Assembly: GCF_012911865.1 (NCBI RefSeq)
Contig: NZ_JAAXYH010000002.1
Coordinates: 496,001-560,000, forward strand
Direction of reading: 5' to 3'
DNA length: 64,000 nt
Source: Shewanella salipaludis
GTDB lineage: Bacteria > Pseudomonadota > Gammaproteobacteria > Enterobacterales > Shewanellaceae
Positions 28,203-35,524 of the stretch are shown here, one piece after another (position 1 is the stretch's first letter; every line of letters begins with the position of its first letter). The notes under the pieces were generated by a model. The model made no database searches, was not told the origin of the DNA, and saw nothing but the letters and a program-made list of their open reading frames with translations. The translations under genes were made by a program, and so were the position numbers.

Positions 28203-29018
28203 TTGAAGTTACACGATAGGCTTCTTGTTGCTGCGTTTATTGCAAGTTTAGTCGTGGTTGTAGTCTTTGAGCTCATAGCCAAGGACTGGCCAGAATGGTT
28301 TCATGGTGGAAATGAAATCGCTTCGATCTTGGTAAGCTTGTCTCTTTCTTGTGCCGCAGGTTGCATAATTTACTATATCTCTGCGTATATACCGACAAAA
28401 CAAGAAGAGAAAAAGAGAGTCGAAGATCAGATTAAAATTGACGAAATAACCTCTATTAGGCTTAAAAAGATACTTGATAGCTTTTCGAGGATATTAATAG
28501 TCGCCCACAATAGTTTACCTTCTTACCAAGAAATTATGGTGCTACCAATATCTGAAGAAAAATTCACCAATCTAACGTCTAATGTCAAGCCTTCTGATGC
28601 AGCTGTAATAGGTAAGCCGTCAAAGATAAGCGGGAATTCGGCTAGGCCAACAATGTCTATAGCTGAATTTATATCGGAAGAAATTGAAAGCATAAAGATA
28701 GAATCTGAGAAGATTCTAAGGCTGGAAAAATATATTTCTTCCGATTTAATAAAAATGCTTTCTGATCTAGAGGATGTTCCAATTATCAACAATTGGAAAG
28801 TCTTAATTGATGATAAGCCAATGCTTATCAATGGAGTCGAGTACGTTTCTCCGAGTGGACCGATTTCAAATTATTTCACCTACTTTAAAGCTCTCGATGA
28901 TGTCTACAAGAGTTTTCAGAAATATATGTATCAATATAGCAGCACTAATTCTGGTCGCCAATATTGCATCGAATTGGACAATTACCATAAGGCTAGTTGT
29001 GAGCAAAAAATCACATAA
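28203..29018 (+). CDS. Cassette-borne hypothetical membrane protein
   Basis: A 271-residue protein with two N-terminal transmembrane segments (about 7-25 and 37-60), a lysine/glutamate-rich stretch (KQEEKKRVEDQIKIDE) and a long cytoplasmic helical domain with possible coiled coil (about 150-190). No known domain is recognisable. The gene is AT-rich compared with its surroundings, suggesting transfer. The TTG start is supported by GGAGG five bases ahead. The stop codon lies inside the left end of the following attC-like site (CATAAC), as in integron gene cassettes. Confidence 0.75.
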   Translation: MKLHDRLLVAAFIASLVVVVVFELIAKDWPEWFHGGNEIASILVSLSLSCAAGCIIYYISAYIPTKQEEKKRVEDQIKIDEITSIRLKKILDSFSRILIVAHNSLPSYQEIMVLPISEEKFTNLTSNVKPSDAAVIGKPSKISGNSARPTMSIAEFISEEIESIKIESEKILRLEKYISSDLIKMLSDLEDVPIINNWKVLIDDKPMLINGVEYVSPSGPISNYFTYFKALDDVYKSFQKYMYQYSSTNSGRQYCIELDNYHKASCEQKIT

Positions 29019-29096
29019 CAAGGCCAGTCAAGGCGACGTCTTTTCCGTTGCGGCTTTGCCTTCACTTCAAAGCCGCGCTTGCTGGCGGCGTTATTC
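29014..29096 (+). other. attC-like integron recombination site
   Basis: An 83-base site with left end CATAACAAGG and right end GGCGTTATTC. The inner arms CCAGTCAAGGCG and CGCGCTTGCTGG pair except for an extra T in the left arm, which is the kind of extrahelical base that sets strand choice in attC. A second hairpin lies in the middle (GCGGCTTTG and CAAAGCCGC). It starts at the stop codon of the first cassette gene and ends 15 bases before the start of the second. Confidence 0.75.
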
Positions 29097-29111
29097 ATAG
29101 AAAGGAATCAT

Positions 29112-29849
29112 ATGGGTTCAATTAAAGAATACATGTTTGATCTTCAAGAAGAAGAGATGACTCAATGGATTAGGGAGCACCTCGATGATGATGAGGCTGA
29201 TGAAGAAACTCCCGGATGGGATGATTTAACCCAAGAATGGTCATTTATGCAGGAAAGCCTCCAAGAGGAGCACGAATATATTCAGTGGTACACTTCACAT
29301 TCATACTCTGAATTACATCGGTCTTTTCAGTTTCAAATACATAATCTGCGTGATTTAACAGATTTACAGGTGGCAGTTTCGCACGAAGAAACATTTTACA
29401 AAATGGCTTACGCTCATGCCGTTACTTTGATGGAGTCGTTTTTGGCAGATTCCATAAGGTCTTTGATAATATCTGACGATAAATATTTCCAAAATGCTAT
29501 AACCAAAGTCGAGGACCTAAAGGATATCAAATACACTCTCAAAGATATTGCTAAGCAGCCAGACGGGGCTAGAGGCTTTGCTATCAAAGAATTGTCAGGT
29601 GTTATGTATCATAATATTCCTAAAGTTCGTGAAATTCTTAAATCAATTCTTGGTCAATCTATATCCATTGATATATCTGATGTCTGTAAAATAACTACTC
29701 TCAGGCACGATATAGTGCATCGAGATGGTAAGACTACAGATGGAAATCTTATAAAGGTTGACAAAGATATTGCATTAGAAGCCATTGATGCAGTTGAAGT
29801 TTTTGTAGAGAAGGTTGCATCGGAAATCAATCGAGTTACAAATGTATAA
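29112..29849 (+). CDS. Cassette-borne HEPN-like protein
   Basis: A 245-residue acidic, mostly helical protein. Residues about 95-235 resemble a HEPN-type domain: a long helix (MAYAHAVTLMESFLADSIRS) and, near residue 205, LRHDIVHRDGK, which fits the R-x(4)-H catalytic motif of HEPN ribonucleases. HEPN proteins often serve in toxin or antiphage systems, but no antitoxin is adjacent. The start ATG has AAAGGAA just before it. The stop codon lies in the following attC-like site. The gene is AT-rich, like its cassette neighbour. Confidence 0.65.
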   Translation: MGSIKEYMFDLQEEEMTQWIREHLDDDEADEETPGWDDLTQEWSFMQESLQEEHEYIQWYTSHSYSELHRSFQFQIHNLRDLTDLQVAVSHEETFYKMAYAHAVTLMESFLADSIRSLIISDDKYFQNAITKVEDLKDIKYTLKDIAKQPDGARGFAIKELSGVMYHNIPKVREILKSILGQSISIDISDVCKITTLRHDIVHRDGKTTDGNLIKVDKDIALEAIDAVEVFVEKVASEINRVTNV

Positions 29850-29948
29850 CAAGGTACTGCTACGGAAAAGTACTGCTACGGAAAAGTACTGCTACGGAAA
29901 ATTTACTCGCTGCCGCTCCTAAATTTCCGTAGAGCACGGCGTTTGATG
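29845..29948 (+). other. attC-like site with an expanded left arm
   Basis: The left end TATAACAAGG overlaps the stop of the HEPN-like gene and the right end is GGCGTTTGATG. The arms GTACTGCTACGGAAA and TTTCCGTAGAGCAC pair with one extra G in the left arm and one mismatch. The left arm is present three times in tandem with a 16-base period (29853-29900). Confidence 0.7.
29853..29900 (+). repeat. Triple 16-base tandem repeat inside the attC-like site
   Basis: The unit AGTACTGCTACGGAAA is repeated three times with at most one base difference. Any of the three copies could pair with the single right arm, so the site could fold in alternative registers. Confidence 0.9.
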
Positions 29949-30024
29949 TTCAACAAACAGTGTGGCTCTGGTTTTGCTAATCCACGAGAAAACACGGAGG
30001 CCGACACTTGCATAAGGAATCATT

Positions 30025-30054
30025 ATGTCTATAACTACAAGGAAGCATAGGTGA
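30025..30054 (+). CDS. Possible nine-residue leader peptide
   Basis: An ATG nine bases after AAGGAA opens a frame encoding MSITTRKHR. Its TGA overlaps by one base the ATG at 30054 of the next gene. Such an arrangement suggests translational coupling, but it could be chance. Confidence 0.3.
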   Translation: MSITTRKHR

Positions 30055-30509
30055 TGAATACATATGATAAACGATTACTTTCTGCTGATATGCTAGAAGA
30101 GGCAATCTTAAAATTTAAAGTTTCAGAGACTGATTTAGATTATATCCAATGTATTCTGCTTGCAGGAGCTTCCATCGGTATCACCACTCCATTACTTTCT
30201 GAGGCACAAAAGAAAACTTCACATGAAAATTCTGCTGAGACAGCCATTAAATTTAGAGAATACTCTCTCGGTTGTACACTTAATGAAACTGAGCGGAAGG
30301 AAGTATTCAGTGGGAATTTGAAGTTTAATAAACAAACATACAACTCACTAAAACACACTGGTAAAGGTAAAAAGTTAGCCGCTTCGGACGACTTAGAAAT
30401 TAAAGCTGACTTCCGTGAAGAAGCTGAAGAGTTACTTTGGGCTGCAATTGAAGACTTTAAAAACTTACCTGTCTCGCCAGAGTTCTTAATTGAGAATGGT
30501 AAAAATTAA
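30054..30509 (+). CDS. Hypothetical protein in the cassette region
   Basis: A 151-residue soluble, charged, probably helical protein (LSADMLEEAILKF, then KADFREEAEELLWAAIEDF). I do not recognise a family. Base composition is AT-rich, like the two upstream cassette genes. AAGGA lies about ten bases before the start; GTG 30051 is an alternative. Unlike its neighbours it has no clear attC-like site at its stop. A lone TATAACAAG near 30596 may be the remnant of one. Confidence 0.6.
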   Translation: MNTYDKRLLSADMLEEAILKFKVSETDLDYIQCILLAGASIGITTPLLSEAQKKTSHENSAETAIKFREYSLGCTLNETERKEVFSGNLKFNKQTYNSLKHTGKGKKLAASDDLEIKADFREEAEELLWAAIEDFKNLPVSPEFLIENGKN

Positions 30510-30669
30510 TTTAGGTTGTTAATCGGTCAAATTGATCCACTAGGTACGATTCCAGAAATGTATTGCCGTCCAAGAAGTACGGTGTGAAAGTAGTTATAAC
30601 AAGTGACTGTGATGGCCATGGGAAAGGGACATTTCTGCTGAGTCCCCAGGGAAGGGGCAAAGTTCCAAC

Positions 30670-31098
30670 ACCCATGTATTTGGTGGTCCATAGTGGAAAA
30701 ATACTGGCCGATGCTCAGGGACAGGCGCGGCGGTGACCGTCCGTGACAGGGATGTCACGGCCGAGCTTACACGGAGGTACTTGCAGCGTGTCACCTGAGT
30801 GCTTGTCCCTGTTGGCAGCTTCGAAAATTTCAATCCACGCTTTTGGACACTAGCAGAGTTCGGCCACCCATGTATTTGGTGGTCCATGGTGGAAAATACT
30901 GGCTGATGCTCAGGGACAGGCGCGGCGGTGACCGTCCGTAACAGGGCCGCTTTCTGACATCCATGTCATCACGACATTCGACCATCCCTGGTCAGCAGAT
31001 GTCACGGCCGAGCTTACAAGGAGGTACTTGCAGCGTGTCATCTGAGTGCTTGTCCCTGTTTGCAGCTTCGAAAATTTCAACTCACGCTTTTGGACACT
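30670..31098. repeat. Two direct copies of a roughly 180-base repeat
   Basis: Copies at 30670-30851 and 30866-31098 share nearly all bases, from ACCCATGTATTTGGTGGTCC to CACGCTTTTGGACACT. The second contains an extra block of about 50 bases (near 30945-30998) that includes a run resembling CCATGTCATCACGACATTCG. Both have internal inverted segments (GTGACCGTCCGT, GATGTCACGGCC). The stretch 30510-31196 holds no gene I can support. Confidence 0.8.
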
Positions 31099-31196
31099 GA
31101 CTCCCTCAGACGCTTTCCACCCAGTGTCCGCTATCCCAAATTTGTGCGTCTGCCAGCCCGACACAAACTCACCACTAACTCGCTACTAGCCCGCCA

Positions 31197-31562
31197 CTAA
31201 CTCGCCACTATCAGGGTCTTGCTGAACAGGGCCAGGCAGAAGCCCAGCACTGCGCCGAGGGGCGGTGCCCAGTGGTTCTCCAGCCGTGATTGGGGGACGA
31301 TGTCCTGAAAGATCAGATACAGAATTCCGCCGGAGGCAAACAACATGATAGCGCCCAGGATGGCCTTGTGGTCCGACAGCAGATAATAGCCACTGAGCCC
31401 AGCGATGGGGCCGAGGATCACCAGGCTCCCCATCACCAGCAGTGTCTTGCCGGCATTGTGATTCAGCGCCTTAAGCTCACGATAACAGTTGAAGCCCTCG
31501 GGCACCAACACCACAGCAACCGCCCCCAGCAGTACCCAGCCCCGTGGCACTTCAGAGATGGA
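31197..31562 (-). pseudogene. Truncated ZIP-family metal transporter (C-terminal part)
   Basis: The minus-strand frame encodes the last 110 or so residues of a ZIP transporter: VLVPEGFNCYRELKAL (degenerate form of the metal-binding HN-x-PEG helix), VMGSLVILGPIAGLSGYYLL, and GAIMLFASGGILYLIFQDIVPQ with the final hydrophobic helix GAVLGFCLALFSKTLIV. Upstream sequence (up to 31640) stays open but does not look like the missing N-terminal helices. A full ZIP protein is about 250 residues, so this is most likely a remnant. Confidence 0.6.
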
Positions 31563-31640
31563 AGCCCTTCGGCCGGTTCTGAACGACTGAGCCGAGCGAC
31601 CTTTATTCACTACCGCCGCATGCTGGCATGCCAGCCCCAT

Positions 31641-32074
31641 CCCTTGACAGCAGTCAAGAAACGCCCACCAAGGTCACTGCTACAGAGCGCACAGCCTTTG
31701 TAGCATAAGCGTTCGGCGGGAATTCTGACTGGCCTGACTTCCCTCGATCTTTCCTAATACACTCCCTCATGACCCACAGCAGCCGAAACTGCCAAAGGAG
31801 AGATCAACTTGCTGGATATATTGAAATTAAATCCATAATTGGTAATCACTCAGGCGGCAAACTATGCTTTTGTAACCAGTAATGAAAGACACTACTCAGC
31901 CGAGGCAAGCCGTTGTACCTGCATGATGAGTATTGGGATCTTGCTGCGACCACTCAGGTGAAATACAAGCTGGCGCAATAGATATTATTCATTTCCTGAT
32001 GGATCAAAGTCCGTTCATTTGATGCATTGATATTGAGTCGGGTACGTTTGAGCAATGAGATAGGAGAATGTCAA
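31641..32074. other. Intergenic stretch with no recognised gene
   Basis: No convincing coding frame, repeat or RNA was seen here. It should hold the promoter of the downstream lipoprotein operon. Composition is AT-rich towards the right end. Confidence 0.5.
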
Positions 32075-33991
32075 ATGAGTACACATAAAGTGTGGCTGCT
32101 CATAGCCACGATAATATTCGCATTACCCCTTGCCGGCTGTTTTGACAGTAACAACACGCGCAGAGTAATTTCCCCGCCGCCACCTCCTCCGCCAAACACG
32201 ACCACGATAACCGCATCACTTGATTCAGACCAAGTCATCACAGGAGGCGCCGCAACTGGCAGCGCCAATGCCACCTTTACACTGAATCTGGATACCAATG
32301 CCCTCAGCGGCACTGTGACCCTTACCGATATTACCGCCGATACAGTAACCTTAAACCAGGGATATGCCGGTGAGGTGGGTGAGCTGTTAGCGACCTTACA
32401 GTCAGACAGCAGCAGCCAGTGGTCAATTCCCTCCGGCACCGTTCTGAGCGCTGAAAATTTAGCGCTGCTCAATAGTGGTGGCCTTTACCTCCAAGTCGAC
32501 AATGCTGCCAGCGGGGCACTAAGGGGGCAGATTTTAGTAGGTAATATCCAACTGATACTCACCAACTTATCAGGGAGTCAGGAGGTACCAGCTGTCGTAT
32601 CCTCAGGCAGCGCCAAGGGTGCCATTACACTGGATCCCGATAGCGGTGCCATAATTGTACATCTGAATGCTGTAGGGCTGGACGATGCGACCTCAAGCCA
32701 TGTGCATCAGGCTCTGGCCGGCGTCAGTGGCGGCGTAATCTTCGCACTCTCACAAGATACCGCGGCGCTTGGCCATTGGTCTGCGACTGATGTGACACTG
32801 GATAGCGAACAATTGGCCAACCTTAATAAAGGGGCTTATTATCTGAATCTGCATACCCCAGCCAATCCTGGCGGTGAAGTACGAGGCCAGATCCAGCCAG
32901 AGGGTATCGAAGTTTTCTTTACCAACCTCTCTGGGGCAGACGTGGTCCCTCCCGTGGTAACGGCAAATTCCGGCATAACAGCGACCACAGTCCAGATTGC
33001 CAGTCAGCTAGTGGATATACATGTCAACCTTCAGGGTCTGGACGATGCCACAAGTGTCACGGTAAATCAGGCTCCCGTCGGACAAAATGGGCCGGCAATC
33101 TTCAGCCTGGTTCAGGACAGCAGCAACTTGGCTCACTGGTCTTTGGATAATCAGGCCACGACCTCTGGCCAATACACTGCATTTGTCAATCAGGGGCTGT
33201 ATGTCACGGCCACAAGCCCATTAAATCCCGCCGGTGAGGTTCGGGGACAACTGGAACCCGAGATATCATCTCCCGGTAGCGGCGCCGTCTTCGTCGTCAG
33301 TGCAATAACACCCGCTAATGGCGCGACCATTGCGGCCTTGCCCGCAAGCATAGATGTCACCTTTAATAGACCGCTATTGGCCAGCACAGTTTCCTTGGCC
33401 CGTATCGAACTTCTGGCCAGTGGAGGCGATGGCAGCTTCAATGATGGCAATGAGATCACTCTGACACCGGCCAATGCAGTTGTCGCTGGGGCATCGCTCA
33501 ACATTGACCTCAGTGGGGTACTTAATGCAGATGATGTCTATCGGCTCACCCTGGATGGCTCGAGTGCGACCCCACTCACAGACACAGCAGGCATTGTTCT
33601 CGATGGTGATGCCGACAACAACGCAGGTGGCGATTTTGTCTCCACCTTCACCGTCAGCACACCAGCCGTCATTGTCACCCTGACGTCACTGCAAACCGAG
33701 ATATTCACCCCTAGCTGTGCTTTATCCGGCTGTCATGCCGGAGCCAGCCCACAGCAAGGCATGAATCTCTCCGCCGGTCAAACCTATAGCAACATAGTTG
33801 GAGTCATGAGCAATGAGGTCAACTCGTTGAACCGGGTGACCGCCGGTGATCCGGATAACAGTTATTTGGTGCAGAAAGTTGAAGGCACTGCCAGCGTTGG
33901 CGGCCGTATGCCCCTGGGTGGCCCAGCTCTCAGCAACGAACAAATTCAGAAGATCCGCCAATGGATTATCGATGGCGCCAAGGATGACTAA
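32075..33991 (+). CDS. Lipoprotein with three CHRD domains, an Ig-like domain and a C-terminal heme-binding motif
   Basis: A 638-residue exported lipoprotein: signal peptide with lipobox LAGC (Cys about residue 22), then a proline run. Three CHRD-type repeats follow (about 40-150, 155-275, 280-395), each ending in a GEVRGQ- or ALRGQ-like strand. A Big_5-like domain spans about 400-525 (ITPANGATIAALPASIDVTFNRPL). The C-terminal segment (about 530-638) carries SCALSGCHAG, a C-x4-C-H motif that could bind heme c, plus a late GGRMPLGGPALS loop with a candidate methionine ligand. AGGAGA precedes the ATG. It lies two bases ahead of the heme-porin gene, so the two likely act together at the cell envelope. 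Confidence 0.75.
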   Translation: MSTHKVWLLIATIIFALPLAGCFDSNNTRRVISPPPPPPPNTTTITASLDSDQVITGGAATGSANATFTLNLDTNALSGTVTLTDITADTVTLNQGYAGEVGELLATLQSDSSSQWSIPSGTVLSAENLALLNSGGLYLQVDNAASGALRGQILVGNIQLILTNLSGSQEVPAVVSSGSAKGAITLDPDSGAIIVHLNAVGLDDATSSHVHQALAGVSGGVIFALSQDTAALGHWSATDVTLDSEQLANLNKGAYYLNLHTPANPGGEVRGQIQPEGIEVFFTNLSGADVVPPVVTANSGITATTVQIASQLVDIHVNLQGLDDATSVTVNQAPVGQNGPAIFSLVQDSSNLAHWSLDNQATTSGQYTAFVNQGLYVTATSPLNPAGEVRGQLEPEISSPGSGAVFVVSAITPANGATIAALPASIDVTFNRPLLASTVSLARIELLASGGDGSFNDGNEITLTPANAVVAGASLNIDLSGVLNADDVYRLTLDGSSATPLTDTAGIVLDGDADNNAGGDFVSTFTVSTPAVIVTLTSLQTEIFTPSCALSGCHAGASPQQGMNLSAGQTYSNIVGVMSNEVNSLNRVTAGDPDNSYLVQKVEGTASVGGRMPLGGPALSNEQIQKIRQWIIDGAKDD

Positions 33992-33993
33992 AT

Positions 33994-35052
33994 ATGAAAT
34001 ATCTATTGATTGCTGCACTCTTACTATTTGTACCTTGGGTATTTGCTGAACCTTATCTCGCGGTACAGACCGGGTTTACCTGTAGCATGTGTCACACCAA
34101 TCCCTCCGGAGGCGGGAAACGGACCGAGTTTGGCAATCAATATGCTCAACAACTACTGCCGGCCCAGCCGTTAGCGTCGCAGAAATCAGTGTGGTCGGGT
34201 AATGTGACAGATCATCTGAGTATTGGCGGCAATGCCCGACTGGCTGGGCGTCAACTCGATTTAGAAGACAGAGATGACAACCTGGATTTTGACGTCCGAC
34301 GGGTCACCTTGTATCTCAATGCCAACCTAACGGAAGAGATCAGCTTATATATAGATCAACGAGTCGCTCCTGGAGGAGCGGAGAATCGTGAAGTCTGGGC
34401 GAAATTCAACTGGGGTAACTGGTATGGCAAAGCCGGTAGGCTATTTCTTCCTTTTGGTTGGCGAATAGAAGATGATTCGGCGTTTGTGCGTGAAGTAACC
34501 GGCATCAATTTTAATGCCGGTGATACAGGAGTTGAAGTCGGCTACGCTCTGGGACGATTCAATTGGCAACTCGCAGCGACAAATGGCAATGGCGGCGCAA
34601 GCGAAGTTGATGATGACAAGCTCTTCAGTACCCGAGCCGAGTGGGTGGAACCAAGTTGGCGAGCCGGACTGAGTGCACTCAACAATAAGACCAAATTTGG
34701 CGAACGCTCTATCTACGGCCTGTTTGCCGGGCTTAAAACCGGACGGATAAACTGGTTGCTAGAATATGATCACATTGAAGATAACGGCTTCAGCATTCAA
34801 GATCTGAACCAGGATGTCGCCTTAATCGAAGCGAACATACTGCTGCGACAGGGACATCATCTAAAACTGACGTTTGAAGCACTGACAGCGGATAAGGATA
34901 CTAAAGACAGATTCCGGGGAAGTATTGTTTATGAGTATTTCCCTTGGGCATTTTCTCAGTTTAGGGCGGGGTTTAGAAAGAGAGACAGTGACGATGATGC
35001 TGCAGCCCTCAACAGTCGGGAAACATTTGTTGAAATACATGTGTTTTTCTAG
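33994..35052 (+). CDS. Outer-membrane beta-barrel with N-terminal CxxCH heme motif
   Basis: A 352-residue protein with a cleavable signal peptide (about residues 1-18). CSMCHTNPSGGGKR follows at residues 30-43; this is a c-type heme motif with the NP-x-GGG pattern common in porin-like proteins fused to a heme segment. The rest alternates polar and aromatic residues as in a phosphate-selective-porin-like barrel and ends in FVEIHVFF with a terminal Phe, the outer-membrane insertion signal. It forms an operon with the CHRD/heme lipoprotein. A role in electron transfer across the outer membrane is an inference. Confidence 0.75.
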   Translation: MKYLLIAALLLFVPWVFAEPYLAVQTGFTCSMCHTNPSGGGKRTEFGNQYAQQLLPAQPLASQKSVWSGNVTDHLSIGGNARLAGRQLDLEDRDDNLDFDVRRVTLYLNANLTEEISLYIDQRVAPGGAENREVWAKFNWGNWYGKAGRLFLPFGWRIEDDSAFVREVTGINFNAGDTGVEVGYALGRFNWQLAATNGNGGASEVDDDKLFSTRAEWVEPSWRAGLSALNNKTKFGERSIYGLFAGLKTGRINWLLEYDHIEDNGFSIQDLNQDVALIEANILLRQGHHLKLTFEALTADKDTKDRFRGSIVYEYFPWAFSQFRAGFRKRDSDDDAAALNSRETFVEIHVFF

Positions 35053-35060
35053 CTTGAATC

Positions 35061-35090
35061 GCATGCGGGTCTAACTTAGACCCGCTTCTT
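35061..35090 (+). terminator. Terminator after the heme-barrel gene
   Basis: The stem GCGGGTCT and AGACCCGC around AACTT is followed by TTCTTCTCC. It ends the lipoprotein/barrel operon. Confidence 0.75.
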
Positions 35091-35099
35091 CTCCAACGC

Positions 35100-35326
35100 C
35101 GCAACAAGTACCCATGGCCGACGACATCACCGCCGAGGCCGGATCAGGCGGTCACACGGACAACCACCCCTGCTGCCCACCATGTTGGCGCACGGGGATG
35201 AGATCCAGGCCAAGTACCAATACAAGCCCCCATTCACATAGGCACAGGTGGCGTCGGCACCCCGGGTGCGGCACTCGGCGCCTTTAACGCTTGGGCCAAG
35301 GGCCGTTATCTGGACGAATACCATGA
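35100..35326 (+). pseudogene. Decayed, internally deleted copy of pfaD
   Basis: From CCCATGGCCGACGACATCAC onward this stretch follows pfaD codons (about 26552-26727) at roughly 85-90 percent identity by eye. It then jumps to the equivalent of 27219-27270 (CTCGGCGCCTTTAACGCTTG). Small deletions break the frame, and about 490 bases of pfaD are missing at a junction with short homology (GGCACTCGG). It cannot encode a functional reductase. It sits about 7.7 kb downstream of the intact pfaD and just ahead of rhlE. Confidence 0.88.
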
Positions 35327-35342
35327 CGCCTGTCCATAGCCA

Positions 35343-35417
35343 CTCGGAGCGGCTTTCTGTTCTGAGCGGCTATCTACCCGGAGCGGCTATCTGTTCTGAG
35401 CGACTTACTGTTATAAT
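35343..35417 (+). repeat. Short tandem repeat and promoter ahead of rhlE
   Basis: A unit of 16-18 bases (GGAGCGGCTATCTGTTCT and variants) occurs about four times. The last runs into TTATAATG, a consensus -10 box (TATAAT at 35412-35417). No good -35 box is visible at the expected distance. Confidence 0.6.
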
Positions 35418-35524
35418 GTGCGCTCTGCTGTCGGCGTCGACAGCCTTCCTTGAACCCATACCCACACTCAATACCTAAAGCCGTATTGACACCCGTATCG
35501 AAACCAGAGTACCAGAGACCACTA

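Noticed and set aside
30594..31164. Minus-strand frames of 84-97 residues with repeated SVQKR-LKFSK segments
   Set aside because: The protein similarity between them only reflects the direct DNA repeats at 30670-31098. There is no start signal and no wider coding evidence.
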